Of a DNA stretch of 64,000 bases, positions 17,733 to 26,875 are shown piece by piece (within the stretch, counting starts at the first letter, position 1; each line of letters starts with the position of its first letter). The notes under the pieces are model-generated. The model did no database searches and was not told the origin of the DNA. It was given only the letters and a program-made list of their open reading frames with translations. The position numbers and the translations under genes were made by a program. The stretch is from Solibacillus isronensis (GTDB taxonomy: Bacteria; Bacillota; Bacilli; Bacillales_A; Planococcaceae), in assembly GCF_023715405.1 (NCBI RefSeq), contig NZ_JAMBOC010000001.1:186001-250000 (forward strand). The letters run 5' to 3'.

Positions 17733-18412
17733 TAATAAGCCTCCTTGATTTGGACGAAAGGATTGCGCCATTCCATTAATACACCATAATGATGCGACTC
17801 TTCATCCTCTAAATAGTGGGGTACAACTTGTATCGGCATGCGACCGCAGCGTAGTAGAAACGAAATGACCTGGTCGTGTATTTCACCAAGCAAAACAGCT
17901 TCAATATACGCTTCTGGTGAAAGCTGGTCGGCATGGTGATGATAATTCGGCATCCGGCTGCCGCCAAGCAGACGAACGCGCTTTTGCTCAATGACGATTT
18001 CGTACATCGAAAGCATGAGCCATTTGCCAAGCCCTAAACTGCGAGAAGCTGGGCGCACACAAAGATCAACAATGTAGAGTGTATCGCCATTTGGATCATG
18101 AGTACGAATATAGCCGTTATCGGTTATGTCCTCCCACGTATGTAGGGGATTGTTTGGGTCAAAATCAACGAGCAAGGACGTCATGGAACCGACGATTTGC
18201 CCATCCACTTCAATGCAAAGTGTACCTTCCGGGAAATGTGTGACATGACTTATAAGTTGTTCTTCACTCCACCATAGCTCTGAAGGGAATGGGGGAGGGA
18301 AGCAATCCTGTTGAATACGGATAAGGGCATCAAAATCTGCAGGCGTGTAATTCCGGACTGTCGCAAGGATCGGCTTGCTGTCTTGAAACACATAAAACTG
18401 TTTACTGTACAT
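17732..18412 (-). CDS. GNAT acetyltransferase, YhcX N-terminal-like
   Basis: This is a 226-residue GNAT-family protein. RNYTPADFDALIRIQQDCFP starts the fold, and LYIVDLCVRPASRSLGLGKW gives the acetyl-CoA-binding loop R-x-x-G-L-G. It resembles the N-terminal half of B. subtilis YhcX, in which a GNAT domain is fused to a nitrilase domain; here the two parts are separate genes in the order nitrilase then GNAT. I start at the ATG at 18412, overlapping the nitrilase end by 11 bases. Upstream in-frame starts at 18436 and 18460 lie deeper in the nitrilase gene. Confidence 0.8.
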   Translation of the reverse strand: MYSKQFYVFQDSKPILATVRNYTPADFDALIRIQQDCFPPPFPSELWWSEEQLISHVTHFPEGTLCIEVDGQIVGSMTSLLVDFDPNNPLHTWEDITDNGYIRTHDPNGDTLYIVDLCVRPASRSLGLGKWLMLSMYEIVIEQKRVRLLGGSRMPNYHHHADQLSPEAYIEAVLLGEIHDQVISFLLRCGRMPIQVVPHYLEDEESHHYGVLMEWRNPFVQIKEAY

Positions 18413-19280
18413 TGATAAAACTACTTTCCCAGTCATTGTATAAATCGGTACGACGGTCACGCCACGTTGTTACAGAGCCCTTTTCGCGTACTTGATAAAG
18501 CAGTGCCAAATCTAAATCCCCCGTAACAACCATATCGTTATTGAGCTCTCCTTCAACTACGATTCCACGCGGTGGGAACGGGACGTCATTTGGTGCAATA
18601 ATCGCGGACTGTCCAAAATTCATGCGCATAAAATCAATGGTTGGGAGCGAACCGACAGTAGAAGCGGTCACGACATATACCTGGTTTTCAATAGCGCGGG
18701 CATGACTTGTATATCGAACACGATGGAAGCCGTGGCGATCATCGGTACAAGATGGGCAAAAGATAACATCTGCGCCACGAGCTTTTGCCATTCGTACGAT
18801 TTCAGGGAACTCGATATCGTAACACGTTAAAATTGCAATTCTACCTTTTTCTGTATCAAAAAGGTGTAACTCATCACCTGCCGCCATGTTCCACTCGTTT
18901 ACCTCGGTTGGAGTAATATGAAGTTTCGCCTGTGTGGCAACCGTGCCATCCGGATAAAATAAGTGAGCGACATTGTAGAGTTTGTCATTGTTCCGTATGA
19001 CATGGGTACCACCGATAATATGCGTCTTTGTTTTAACGGCTAAACCTGTAAATAAATCAAGGTACTGCACTGTAAAATCAGGAAGCTCATTGATGGAAAG
19101 TGGCTCCCCTTTATCGTTGCCTATAGATAACAGCTGCGTCGTAAAAAACTCAGGGAATAAAATGAAATCCGTCTCGAACTCTAGGGCAGCTCGCACGTAA
19201 TGGTCTACTTGCTGAGCAAATTCCTCAAATGATCGAATCGTATGAAGATGATATTGAACGGTTGATACACGTAGTTTCAT
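18402..19280 (-). CDS. Carbon-nitrogen hydrolase (nitrilase superfamily)
   Basis: This is a 292-residue C-N hydrolase that should cleave an amide or nitrile. The Glu-Lys-Cys triad is visible: Glu in LFPEFFTTQ, Lys in AKLHITPTE and Cys in LTCYDIEFPE, with the family segment ARGADVIFCPSCTDDRHG after it. It resembles the C-terminal half of B. subtilis YhcX. GGAGG lies just before its ATG. It is first in a three-gene operon with two GNAT-like genes, which suggests paired deamidation and acylation of one metabolite, not identified. Confidence 0.87.
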   Translation of the reverse strand: MKLRVSTVQYHLHTIRSFEEFAQQVDHYVRAALEFETDFILFPEFFTTQLLSIGNDKGEPLSINELPDFTVQYLDLFTGLAVKTKTHIIGGTHVIRNNDKLYNVAHLFYPDGTVATQAKLHITPTEVNEWNMAAGDELHLFDTEKGRIAILTCYDIEFPEIVRMAKARGADVIFCPSCTDDRHGFHRVRYTSHARAIENQVYVVTASTVGSLPTIDFMRMNFGQSAIIAPNDVPFPPRGIVVEGELNNDMVVTGDLDLALLYQVREKGSVTTWRDRRTDLYNDWESSFINVQ

Positions 19281-19598
19281 ATGGACCTCCTTACTATTTT
19301 TTCATAATATTACTAATATATTGCTAGCTATAATAGTATATTTTTCAGTTAATTTCAATGCGAATTTGGAAATGCATCCGTAACTCACGTATATTGTGAA
19401 GATTTTCACTTATACTAACGTGGCAAAAAGCTTAAGTAGAAGAGAATGATTTTATAGGAAAAATATAAGAAAACGATATTTATGGTAATAAAACGGCGAA
19501 TCAAGGGTACTAAGTGATATATGTACATGCATTAAAGTAAGACGTATGGCATTTTAAGTGAAATTCTATGGCATTTAACGTTGGAAAGGATGATACCG
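19281..19598. other. Divergent intergenic region
   Basis: It separates the nitrilase operon (minus strand) from the aldehyde dehydrogenase gene (plus strand) and must contain both promoters. It is AT-rich. TATAAT-like sequence occurs near 19329 and TATACT near 19411, but I could not assign a convincing -35 partner. No gene is seen. Confidence 0.45.
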
Positions 19599-21050
19599 AT
19601 GAATAAAAAATGGAATAAGCAGTATATTGGTGGAGAATGGAAAGAAGGAAACAGTGAAAGAGTATACGTAGACCAGAATCCTTACAACGAGGAAACGATT
19701 GCGGAAATTCGGTTGGCAAATGAAAAAGACATAGATGAGGCGTATCAAGCGGCCAAAGAAGCACAAAAAGAATGGGAACAGGTCAATGCCTATCAAAGAC
19801 AAGCGATCATAGAAAAAGCTGCTCAAATTGTAGAGCGAAAAAGAGATGAAATCGTGCAAATTTTAGTGGAGGAAAATGGTGCTTCCCATACGAAAGCCAA
19901 TATTGAAATTAGTGGCGCGATCGGCATTATGAAAGAGGCGGCTACGTTCCCACTCCGGATGCATGGGAAAATCATGCCATCCATTATTCCTGGGAAAGAG
20001 AACCGAGTATATCATAATCCGGCTGGGGTAGTGGGGATTATTAGTCCATTTAACTTCCCGTTCCATTTAACAATGCGTTCCCTTGCTCCAGCTTTAGCAA
20101 CGGGGAATGGAGTTGTACTTAAACCGGATCTGCAGACGATGATTTCAGGTGGACTTATTTTAGCTGAAATTTTTGAGGAGGCCGGCATTCCTAAAGGGTT
20201 GTTAAATGTTACAGTTTGCAGCTCATCTGAAATTAAAGATGCATTTATTGAGCATCCTATTCCTCAAATCATTTCTTTTACCGGTTCTACAGAGGTAGGG
20301 CGCCATATTGGAGAGGTATGCGGAAGAAACTTAAAACGTGTAGCTTTAGAACTTGGCGGAAACAATGTCATGCTCGTCTTGAAAGATGCTGATGTTCAAA
20401 GAGCAGCTGCTTCTGCCGCTTTCGGTAAATTTTTAAACAGCGGACAAATTTGTATGTCTCTGAATCGGATTGTTGTTGAACGCCCGGTATACGAGACGTT
20501 TATAAAAGCATTTGTGGATAGAGCATCCAAAATTAAATACGGGGATCCAAAAAATGATGATGTGGTTGTCGGTCCGCTTATTAATAATAAACAAATCGCC
20601 CGAATTCAACGATTAATTGACCAGAGTATTGAAAAAGGAGCAGAATACGCCCTTCAAGGGGAAGTGAAAGGTAATGTACTGGCTCCTACTATTTTAACGA
20701 ATGTTACGAATGATATGCCGATAGCCCAGGAAGAAATATTCGGACCTGCTGTAGGTGTAATCGTTGTAGATAGTGAGGAGGAGGCGATTCGCGTTGCCAA
20801 TGACAGTGACTATGGGCTGAGCGGCGCCGTTCATGCCGGAACAACAGAACATGGTGTTGAAGTGGCTAAACAAATTATTACAGGAATGATTCATGTCAAT
20901 GATCAGGGAGTCAATGATGAACCGATCGTTGCCTTCGGAGGAGAGAAAGCTTCAGGTTTAGGCCGATATGGCGGCGAATGGGCAATTCATGAATTTACAA
21001 CGACAAAATGGATTTCTGTTCAGACAGACCCACGAGAATACCCGTTTTAA
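19599..21050 (+). CDS. Aldehyde dehydrogenase (aromatic/benzaldehyde-type)
   Basis: This NAD(P)-dependent aldehyde dehydrogenase has 483 residues. The catalytic Cys is in NSGQICMSLNR and the general-base Glu in ALELGGNN. FTGSTEVGRHIGE is the cofactor-binding segment, and PFNFPFHL and EEIFGPAVGVIV are family hallmarks. The pattern is closest to benzaldehyde/salicylaldehyde dehydrogenases. I start at the ATG at 19599 after AAAGGATG; an upstream in-frame ATG at 19581 is less well placed. It is monocistronic, with a clear terminator. Confidence 0.88.
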   Translation: MNKKWNKQYIGGEWKEGNSERVYVDQNPYNEETIAEIRLANEKDIDEAYQAAKEAQKEWEQVNAYQRQAIIEKAAQIVERKRDEIVQILVEENGASHTKANIEISGAIGIMKEAATFPLRMHGKIMPSIIPGKENRVYHNPAGVVGIISPFNFPFHLTMRSLAPALATGNGVVLKPDLQTMISGGLILAEIFEEAGIPKGLLNVTVCSSSEIKDAFIEHPIPQIISFTGSTEVGRHIGEVCGRNLKRVALELGGNNVMLVLKDADVQRAAASAAFGKFLNSGQICMSLNRIVVERPVYETFIKAFVDRASKIKYGDPKNDDVVVGPLINNKQIARIQRLIDQSIEKGAEYALQGEVKGNVLAPTILTNVTNDMPIAQEEIFGPAVGVIVVDSEEEAIRVANDSDYGLSGAVHAGTTEHGVEVAKQIITGMIHVNDQGVNDEPIVAFGGEKASGLGRYGGEWAIHEFTTTKWISVQTDPREYPF

Positions 21051-21069
21051 TATTTAAATCAATAAGATT

Positions 21070-21102
21070 AGACCTAATCGACATTTAAGATTAGGTCTTT
21101 TT
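21070..21102 (+). terminator. Terminator of the aldehyde dehydrogenase gene
   Basis: AGACCTAATC (21070-21079) pairs with GATTAGGTCT (21089-21098) and is followed by T residues. Confidence 0.85.
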
Positions 21103-21443
21103 ATTTTAAGGGGATACATTCCGTTTTATTGAAGTGAGACTTTTGGTTTAGTTATTATTAGAGTTTTAAATGAACCCAAGTTAATAGAAATGATTGAAAT
21201 TAGGAATTGTGTTGCAGGGTATATAGGAATATTGTTAAGATAGCCTTATTGAAAAAATAGTAAATAAATTTTCATTTTTATAACTTATAGGTACAAAGTG
21301 AATATATTTTGGTTAAAAGAGTAAAAAAACAAAAAAATGAGAAATTTAAATCATGGATATATAGAACTAATTACCAATCTCATGTTATAATAATATGTGG
21401 AACATAAGGTCTATTGATTGGTAATTTAATTGTGAGGTAAAAA
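21103..21443. other. AT-rich intergenic region, no gene seen
   Basis: I see no open frame with a ribosome site. A TATAAT at 21386-21391 may be the -10 of the HD-GYP gene, but its -35 is poor. Confidence 0.4.
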
Positions 21444-22619
21444 ATGAAGAAAACTACATTTATACAAGAAGAAAAGAATTCAACAAAACTATTTTTATGG
21501 TTATTTTTTGTAGTATTTTTTGTATATGATATATTATACTATGATCTTTTTCCTGCATTTCCATGGCACGATGAGCTTGTTTGGTATGATTTTATGTATT
21601 TTAAATATGGAGTTATAGTTGGGATGATTCCTTTATCCATATACTTAATTAAAATTAACAAAATAAAAATCGTGAAATATATAATATTTTTGGGGTATTT
21701 TACCACTCATTTAATTTCAGATATTATATATTATAAAGACAGTTCACTAGCATACACTAGTGGAAATCTAGTGGAAGTTATTTTCATCCTCTTTTCACCG
21801 ATTTTTGTAAATAAGAAATTTACATATTATGTAACATTCGGTTTGATCATTAAATATGCTTTGGTAGGATTATTTATACAGAGCCCTATTGTTTTATTTC
21901 CGGTTATCATTATGATGGTTTGTTCATTTATTGCCTTTATCCTTTTACATCGAATATTAAATTATATCAAAGCGTTGAAGTATTCATATGATGAACAGTT
22001 GGAAGGTATTGTTAAAGGAGTTATTGCTACACTGGAACTGAAAGACCCATATACTCGTGGACATAGTGAACGGGTTGCTGCATATGCAATGAATATGGCT
22101 GAGGCTACAGGGAGATTTAAACCTTCTGAATTAAACAATTATTATTATGCCTGTCTATTACATGATATTGGAAAAGTAAATATTCCGGATGCTATTTTAA
22201 CCAAACCCGGGAAGTTAACGGATGAAGAATTTGAAATTATTAAGACACACCCAGTTGTTGGAGCAGAAGCTATCCGGGACGTTGAAGGTATTGCAGATAA
22301 TATTGATGTAATTACTCATCACCATGAAAGATGGGATGGTAAAGGGTATCCGGACGGGCTTGCTGGAGAAAATATTCCTTTTTTAGCTAGAGTTACTGCG
22401 GTAGCTGATGCTTTTGATGCAATGACTTCATCCAGATCGTATCGTCCTGCACTTGAATTTGAAGTAGCATATCAACGAATTATCGATGGACAAGGTAGCC
22501 AATTCGATCCTCAAATGGTAAAATTATTTAAACAGATCTACCCTGATTGGGTAAACATTTCTAAAACCTACTGTAAGGGAGCAAACTTGAGAGGGGGTAA
22601 GAAGTATGAAAATTCGTAA
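21444..22619 (+). CDS. Membrane HD-GYP domain protein
   Basis: This is a predicted cyclic-di-GMP phosphodiesterase or HD-GYP-type signalling hydrolase of 391 residues. The N-terminal half (about residues 15-175) has six hydrophobic segments, so it is a multi-pass membrane sensor. The C-terminal half has the complete HD-GYP set: HSERVAAYA, LLHDIGKVNIPDAIL, KTHPVVGAE, HHHERWDGKGYPDGL and DAFDAMTSSRSYRP. GAGGT lies before the ATG. A strong ribosome site inside its last codons precedes a candidate micropeptide gene, and a membrane protease gene follows the next terminator. Confidence 0.88.
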   Translation: MKKTTFIQEEKNSTKLFLWLFFVVFFVYDILYYDLFPAFPWHDELVWYDFMYFKYGVIVGMIPLSIYLIKINKIKIVKYIIFLGYFTTHLISDIIYYKDSSLAYTSGNLVEVIFILFSPIFVNKKFTYYVTFGLIIKYALVGLFIQSPIVLFPVIIMMVCSFIAFILLHRILNYIKALKYSYDEQLEGIVKGVIATLELKDPYTRGHSERVAAYAMNMAEATGRFKPSELNNYYYACLLHDIGKVNIPDAILTKPGKLTDEEFEIIKTHPVVGAEAIRDVEGIADNIDVITHHHERWDGKGYPDGLAGENIPFLARVTAVADAFDAMTSSRSYRPALEFEVAYQRIIDGQGSQFDPQMVKLFKQIYPDWVNISKTYCKGANLRGGKKYENS

Positions 22620-22671
22620 ACTTAATAAAATTAAAGTTACTTGCTTTTGGTGTTTCCTTATTCCAAGATAA
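22606..22671 (+). CDS. Candidate micropeptide (21 residues)
   Basis: A 21-codon frame starts at ATG 22606 inside the end of the HD-GYP gene (different frame) and stops at 22671. GAGAGGGGGT at 22589-22598 is an unusually strong ribosome site with correct spacing. The peptide has a basic first half (KIRKLNKIK) and a hydrophobic end TCFWCFLIPR with two Cys. It is followed by a terminator and then by a membrane protein with a PqqD/RRE-like domain and an M50 protease domain. A processed or modified signalling peptide is a possibility; chance cannot be excluded for so short a frame. Confidence 0.35.
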   Translation: MKIRKLNKIKVTCFWCFLIPR

Positions 22672-22684
22672 GTAAGTACTTACT

Positions 22685-22714
22685 TAGGATGCTATAATTA
22701 TAGCATCCTATTTT
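22685..22714 (+). terminator. Terminator after the HD-GYP/micropeptide genes
   Basis: A perfect 26-bp palindrome (22685-22710, TAGGATGC...GCATCCTA) is followed by TTTT. Confidence 0.8.
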
Positions 22715-22736
22715 AATTTAAAGAGGAGGCTATATA

Positions 22737-23921
22737 TTGAAGGTATCCTTACAATCCGTAATAACGTTATATCCGTTATCCATTCGGAAAGATAAAAAAC
22801 ATTATATCGTAGAAGAGCCGATTTCCGGTGATTTCTTTGAATTGCCTGAGATTGGTGTTGATGCTATCAAACGTTTGGAACAAGGTGAGGAGCTCGTTTC
22901 TATTGAACATGCATTAAAAAATTCATATCCAGATGAAGAAGTGGATATTGTTGATTTTGTTGAACAGCTGTTGGAGTTAGGACTTGTTCAAGAAGTGGAT
23001 GGTGTGCTCGTTAAAAAAGAGCAGTCTAAATCCACATCACGTTCGGGTGGTTTCTTATGGATTCCGCAATCGGTGGGGCGTTTATTTTTTAATGGAGCAA
23101 TGAACAAGATCTACTTGCTGCTGCTCATTGCAAACATCATCATTCTCATACTGAACCCGGAACTTTTTCCTCATTACAAAGATATATTCCTATTCGATTC
23201 TATGATGCTGAATATTCTTATGTATCTATCAGTTTCTTTAGTATTAATTTTACTTCATGAATTCGGACATATTCTTGCTATTCGATCACATGATTTACCG
23301 GCTAAATTAAGCATTGGAAATCGGCTCCTATTTATAGTTTTTGAAACAGATCTCACTCAAGCTTGGAAGCTCGATCCAAAAAAGAGAAATATCCTGTATC
23401 TTGCCGGAATATCTTTTGAGCAGATCATTCTTTTCCTTTCATTCGGTATAATGCTTCTTTTTCCGGATGTGAGTATTATAGGAATTCTTGGAATCATCGT
23501 GTTGGATATTTTCATTAAATTTATTTATCAATGCTGCTTCTATATGAAAACAGATGTTTATTATGTTATGGAAAATATAACAGGCTGTTATAACTTGATG
23601 GAAAACGGCAAAATCTATTTGAATTCCTTATTTAAAAAACAACGAAAAGATGGAGAAAATTATAAAGAAATATTTCAAAATGAATGGAATTTGATTCGCC
23701 TGTATAGTGTATTCTACATAGTTGGAGTTGTTTTAACGTTAATTTTGGCAGTGATGTATTTTGTACCACAGCTTTATTATACGTACGCTACTATTTATAT
23801 GAACCTTCTCGGAGCAGGTGATCCTGCAGCGTTTTGGGATGCTATTGCATTTTTTGTAATGACCATGTTCATGCTTATCATGCTTGTTTTTGTAGCAAGA
23901 AAACAGAAGCATGAAAACTGA
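22737..23921 (+). CDS. PqqD/RRE-like domain fused to an M50 membrane metalloprotease
   Basis: The 394-residue protein has two parts. Residues 1 to about 90 look like a PqqD-type RiPP recognition element (TLYPLSIRKDKKHYIVEEP, later VDFVEQLLELGLVQEV). Residues 115-390 contain about six membrane segments with the zinc motif HEFGHILA, as in M50 site-2 proteases. Such fusions occur in peptide-maturation loci, for example the YydH protease of the B. subtilis epipeptide operon. Here no radical SAM enzyme or ABC exporter is near. The start is a TTG after AAAGAGGAGG with six bases spacing. It may bind and cut a short peptide; the 21-residue frame upstream is a candidate. Confidence 0.8.
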   Translation: MKVSLQSVITLYPLSIRKDKKHYIVEEPISGDFFELPEIGVDAIKRLEQGEELVSIEHALKNSYPDEEVDIVDFVEQLLELGLVQEVDGVLVKKEQSKSTSRSGGFLWIPQSVGRLFFNGAMNKIYLLLLIANIIILILNPELFPHYKDIFLFDSMMLNILMYLSVSLVLILLHEFGHILAIRSHDLPAKLSIGNRLLFIVFETDLTQAWKLDPKKRNILYLAGISFEQIILFLSFGIMLLFPDVSIIGILGIIVLDIFIKFIYQCCFYMKTDVYYVMENITGCYNLMENGKIYLNSLFKKQRKDGENYKEIFQNEWNLIRLYSVFYIVGVVLTLILAVMYFVPQLYYTYATIYMNLLGAGDPAAFWDAIAFFVMTMFMLIMLVFVARKQKHEN

Positions 23922-23928
23922 GAAAAAT

Positions 23929-23960
23929 CGCTAAACTCGATTATATAAGTTTAGCGTTTT
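23929..23960 (+). terminator. Terminator of the M50 protease gene
   Basis: CGCTAAACT (23929-23937) pairs with AGTTTAGCG (23948-23956), followed by TTTT. Confidence 0.75.
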
Positions 23961-24003
23961 CTTGTTAGTTTTCCGAAAATTTTAAATTATTTTAAAAACC
24001 TAC

Positions 24004-24201
24004 TTGACGAATAAGAATTAAATCGGTACGATACTGTTAATACTTTTAAAGTTAAGTAGTTTACTAGGGATTGAGCAAGTGAACTTCTACTTTAAAAAAA
24101 TAATTTAATAAAGTGCTGATTAGACAACTAAAGGCGCTAAAAATACATTACTCTCACCAAACACATTGGAGGAGGCTGTATTTTTAGTGCCTTTTCTTTT
24201 T
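24004..24201 (+). promoter_or_regulatory. Promoter and terminator-containing leader of the arylsulfotransferase operon
   Basis: The 418-base gap before the arylsulfotransferase gene holds a promoter (TTGACG at 24004, 17 bases, TACGAT at 24027). A long hairpin follows, AAAGGC...AATACA (24130-24147) with TGTATT...GCCTTT (24177-24194), then a T-rich run. The gene starts 140 bases after it. This arrangement suggests attenuation of the operon; no known riboswitch class is recognisable. Confidence 0.5.
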
Positions 24202-24339
24202 AACCTTTGTTAAAAGGTTGTCTTGGAAGGAGGAATGGAATTTAAACAAAGCAAGCAATTGATAACTATTGAATGGTAATTTATTAAAACATAAAATACA
24301 CGGTTAACTTGAAAAAATAATGAAAAGGGAGCGGTATAT

Positions 24340-25788
24340 ATGGGAAATCCAACAATTCATCCGACAGGGGCAACAGTTTACAATCCTGAAAAGGCGGCAA
24401 GTGGTTATACAATTTTTCAGGCAGCAAATGAAGGGGCATTACTGATTGATATGAACGGTAAAGAAGTTCATTTATGGAAAGGGCTACGCGGCTTCCCGAA
24501 CAAAGTATTTCCAGGTGGTTTTGTACTTGGGCACACGTTTAATCGTGATCCACAGTATGGTTTCCAAGATGAGGGCGATTTAGTACAAATTGATTTTGAA
24601 GGTAATGTTGTATGGAAATTTGATAAGCATCAGTTTATTGAAGATCCGGGTCATGAGGCAAGATGGGTTGCACGTGCACACCACGACTATCAGCGTACTG
24701 GCAGCCCAGTAGGTTATCCGGCACCAGGTCAGGAGCCGCAAACAACAGGTGGAAATACATTGATTTTAGTTCACCGTGATGTAGCGAACGAAAAAATCTC
24801 CAAACACCCATTATTGGATGATGCATTTATTGAGGTCGATTGGGAAGGCAATATCGTATGGGAATGGAACGCACATGAGCATTTCGATGAGCTTAACTTT
24901 AGTGAGGAAGCAAAAAAGGCGATTTATGAAGAACCGAATCGACGTTTCTTCGGTAATCATTCAGGCGACTGGCTTCACATTAATTCCATTTCATTAGTTG
25001 GTCCGAATCGCCATTATGATAATGGTGATGAGCGTTTCCATCCGGACAATATTATATGGGATGCGCGTGAGGCAAATATTATCGCGATTACAAGCAAAGA
25101 AACAGGGAAAATCGTATGGCAACTTGGACCGGATTATGACACACCGGAGACAAAACATTTAGGATGGATTATCGGACAGCATCATGCACATATCATCCCA
25201 AAAGGTTTGCCAGGTGAGGGCAATGTTTTAGTATTTGACAACGGAGGCTGGGGAGGATACGGCGCACCGAATCCAAACTCGGTTGACGGTAATAAAGTAG
25301 CCATCCGCGATCATTCCCGCATTTTGGAAATCGATCCGATTACACTTGAAATTGTATGGCAATATACTGGGCTTGAAGCGAAGTTTTCGGTACCAACGGA
25401 TTCCTATAAATTCTACAGTCCTTATATAAGTTCGGCACAGCGTTTGGAAAATGGCAATACGCTAATTACAGAAGGCTCGAATGGACGTATTTTTGAAGTA
25501 ACGGCAGACCATGAAATTGTATGGGAATATATTTCTGCCTATAAAAATGAACGAGGGTCAAATATGGTTTACCGCGCATACCGTGTTCCATACAACTGGG
25601 TACCTCAATTGGAAACACCGGTTGAAGTTGAGATTAAGCCGATTGATGTGAAAGATTTCCGAGTGCCGAATGCGGCAGAAGGCGGTGCACATTCTGTTGC
25701 TGAAATTAAAGAAGCTTTTTCTTATGGAGAAGGAGCCCTTTGCGTTGCGCGTTATGATGAGACAGTGGCGAAGAAAATTACAACATAA
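24340..25788 (+). CDS. Arylsulfotransferase (ASST-type), no signal peptide
   Basis: The 482-residue protein belongs to the arylsulfate sulfotransferase family, beta-propeller enzymes that move sulfuryl groups between phenols. Repeated blade-like segments are visible (GALLIDMNGKEVHLWKG, DLVQIDFEGNVVWKFD, FIEVDWEGNIVWEWN, ILEIDPITLEIVWQY and IFEVTADHEIVWEY). The conserved His-rich stretch GQHHAHIIPKG fits the active site. Unlike E. coli ASST it has no signal peptide, so it should act in the cytoplasm. AAAGGGAG precedes the ATG. It heads an operon with a complete ABC importer, which suggests that imported sulfate esters are its substrate. Confidence 0.8.
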   Translation: MGNPTIHPTGATVYNPEKAASGYTIFQAANEGALLIDMNGKEVHLWKGLRGFPNKVFPGGFVLGHTFNRDPQYGFQDEGDLVQIDFEGNVVWKFDKHQFIEDPGHEARWVARAHHDYQRTGSPVGYPAPGQEPQTTGGNTLILVHRDVANEKISKHPLLDDAFIEVDWEGNIVWEWNAHEHFDELNFSEEAKKAIYEEPNRRFFGNHSGDWLHINSISLVGPNRHYDNGDERFHPDNIIWDAREANIIAITSKETGKIVWQLGPDYDTPETKHLGWIIGQHHAHIIPKGLPGEGNVLVFDNGGWGGYGAPNPNSVDGNKVAIRDHSRILEIDPITLEIVWQYTGLEAKFSVPTDSYKFYSPYISSAQRLENGNTLITEGSNGRIFEVTADHEIVWEYISAYKNERGSNMVYRAYRVPYNWVPQLETPVEVEIKPIDVKDFRVPNAAEGGAHSVAEIKEAFSYGEGALCVARYDETVAKKITT

Positions 25789-25850
25789 ATTCTCTGAAAT
25801 AATTCCTAGTATAAAAATAAAAATAGTTTGCTAATGGAAAGAGTGAAAAT

Positions 25851-26858
25851 ATGAAATTAAAAGGATCAATACATCTACTGCTCTTATTAATAACGGCGCT
25901 TATATTGGGGGCATGCGGTAATAATGCAAGTTCAGCCAATGCTGGCGGCAAAACAATTCGGGCAGCGATTGATACAGCAGCAGGGGGTTCATTCCAAATT
26001 CGGGCAGCTGCGAATAACAGTTATTTTTCGGATAGAGAATTGAATGTAGAGCTTTCCAATTTTGCCTACGGAATCGATACTGTGAACGCTGTTTTGACAA
26101 AGCAGGCAGATACAGGATTGGCAGCAGATTATGCATTACTGAACTCACTTGGTAAAGGTGATTTCGTAGTCGTTTCTTCATTGACAGGGAGCGATGAGCA
26201 CTTCAACTCTGTCAGTCTGTCGGAAATTTTGGCAGTAAAGGGCATAGAAGTACCGGCGGATATTAAAGGTAAAAAAATCGGCGTTGCAAAAGGAACGGTA
26301 TCTGAATACCAATGGGCTAAATATTTAGAGCACTACAGTATTAGCGAGGACGACATTAAATATGTACCATACAGTACACCTGATGAAGCTATCGTCGGAA
26401 TGAAAAAAGGGGATATCGATGTCATTATTGGAACGGGTGCTTTAATAGAGAAATTCAAGAATATTGATGGTGTGCATGAAATCGACCGATTGAGTACTGT
26501 ACCTGATTTAAGTGTATCGAGCTATTTAATTGTGGACCGTAAATTTGCAGAAGCAAATTCAGAAGAAATCGGGAAGTTCCTTGAAGGCATTGAACAAGGA
26601 GTTGAATATGTAAAGGGGAATCCGGAAGGTACTGCTGACATCGGCTATAAAGAGTTGAAAATCGCAAAAGAAGACATAATGCTGGATTTAAAACGAGTGA
26701 ACTATACGCTCGGTTTTACGAAGGAAGATTATACACATTTATCCAACATGAAAGAGTATTTGCTGGAGCGCGGTATTTTGGATGAAGATTTTGATTTGGA
26801 TGAAAAGCTGTATCTAGATCCGGCGAAGCAAGTATTGAAAGACAAAGTAACTTACTAA
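25851..26858 (+). CDS. ABC transporter substrate-binding lipoprotein (SsuA/NrtA family)
   Basis: This is the binding lipoprotein of the second importer (335 residues). The signal peptide ends in ILGACGNN with the lipobox Cys near residue 22. The fold markers are NAVLTKQADTGLAADYALLN, DIKGKKIGVAKGTVSEYQWA, SISEDDIKYVPYSTPDEAIV and KKGDIDVIIGTGALI. It resembles sulfonate/aromatic-sulfonate binding proteins. It lies 62 bases after the arylsulfotransferase gene and 17 before the ATPase gene. Confidence 0.82.
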   Translation: MKLKGSIHLLLLLITALILGACGNNASSANAGGKTIRAAIDTAAGGSFQIRAAANNSYFSDRELNVELSNFAYGIDTVNAVLTKQADTGLAADYALLNSLGKGDFVVVSSLTGSDEHFNSVSLSEILAVKGIEVPADIKGKKIGVAKGTVSEYQWAKYLEHYSISEDDIKYVPYSTPDEAIVGMKKGDIDVIIGTGALIEKFKNIDGVHEIDRLSTVPDLSVSSYLIVDRKFAEANSEEIGKFLEGIEQGVEYVKGNPEGTADIGYKELKIAKEDIMLDLKRVNYTLGFTKEDYTHLSNMKEYLLERGILDEDFDLDEKLYLDPAKQVLKDKVTY

Positions 26859-26875
26859 CTAAGGGGGAAAAGGCA

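Noticed and set aside
23961-24339. Known riboswitch (SAM-type or T-box) before the arylsulfotransferase
   Set aside because: None of the conserved SAM-I or T-box core sequences is present; only a promoter and a hairpin can be supported.
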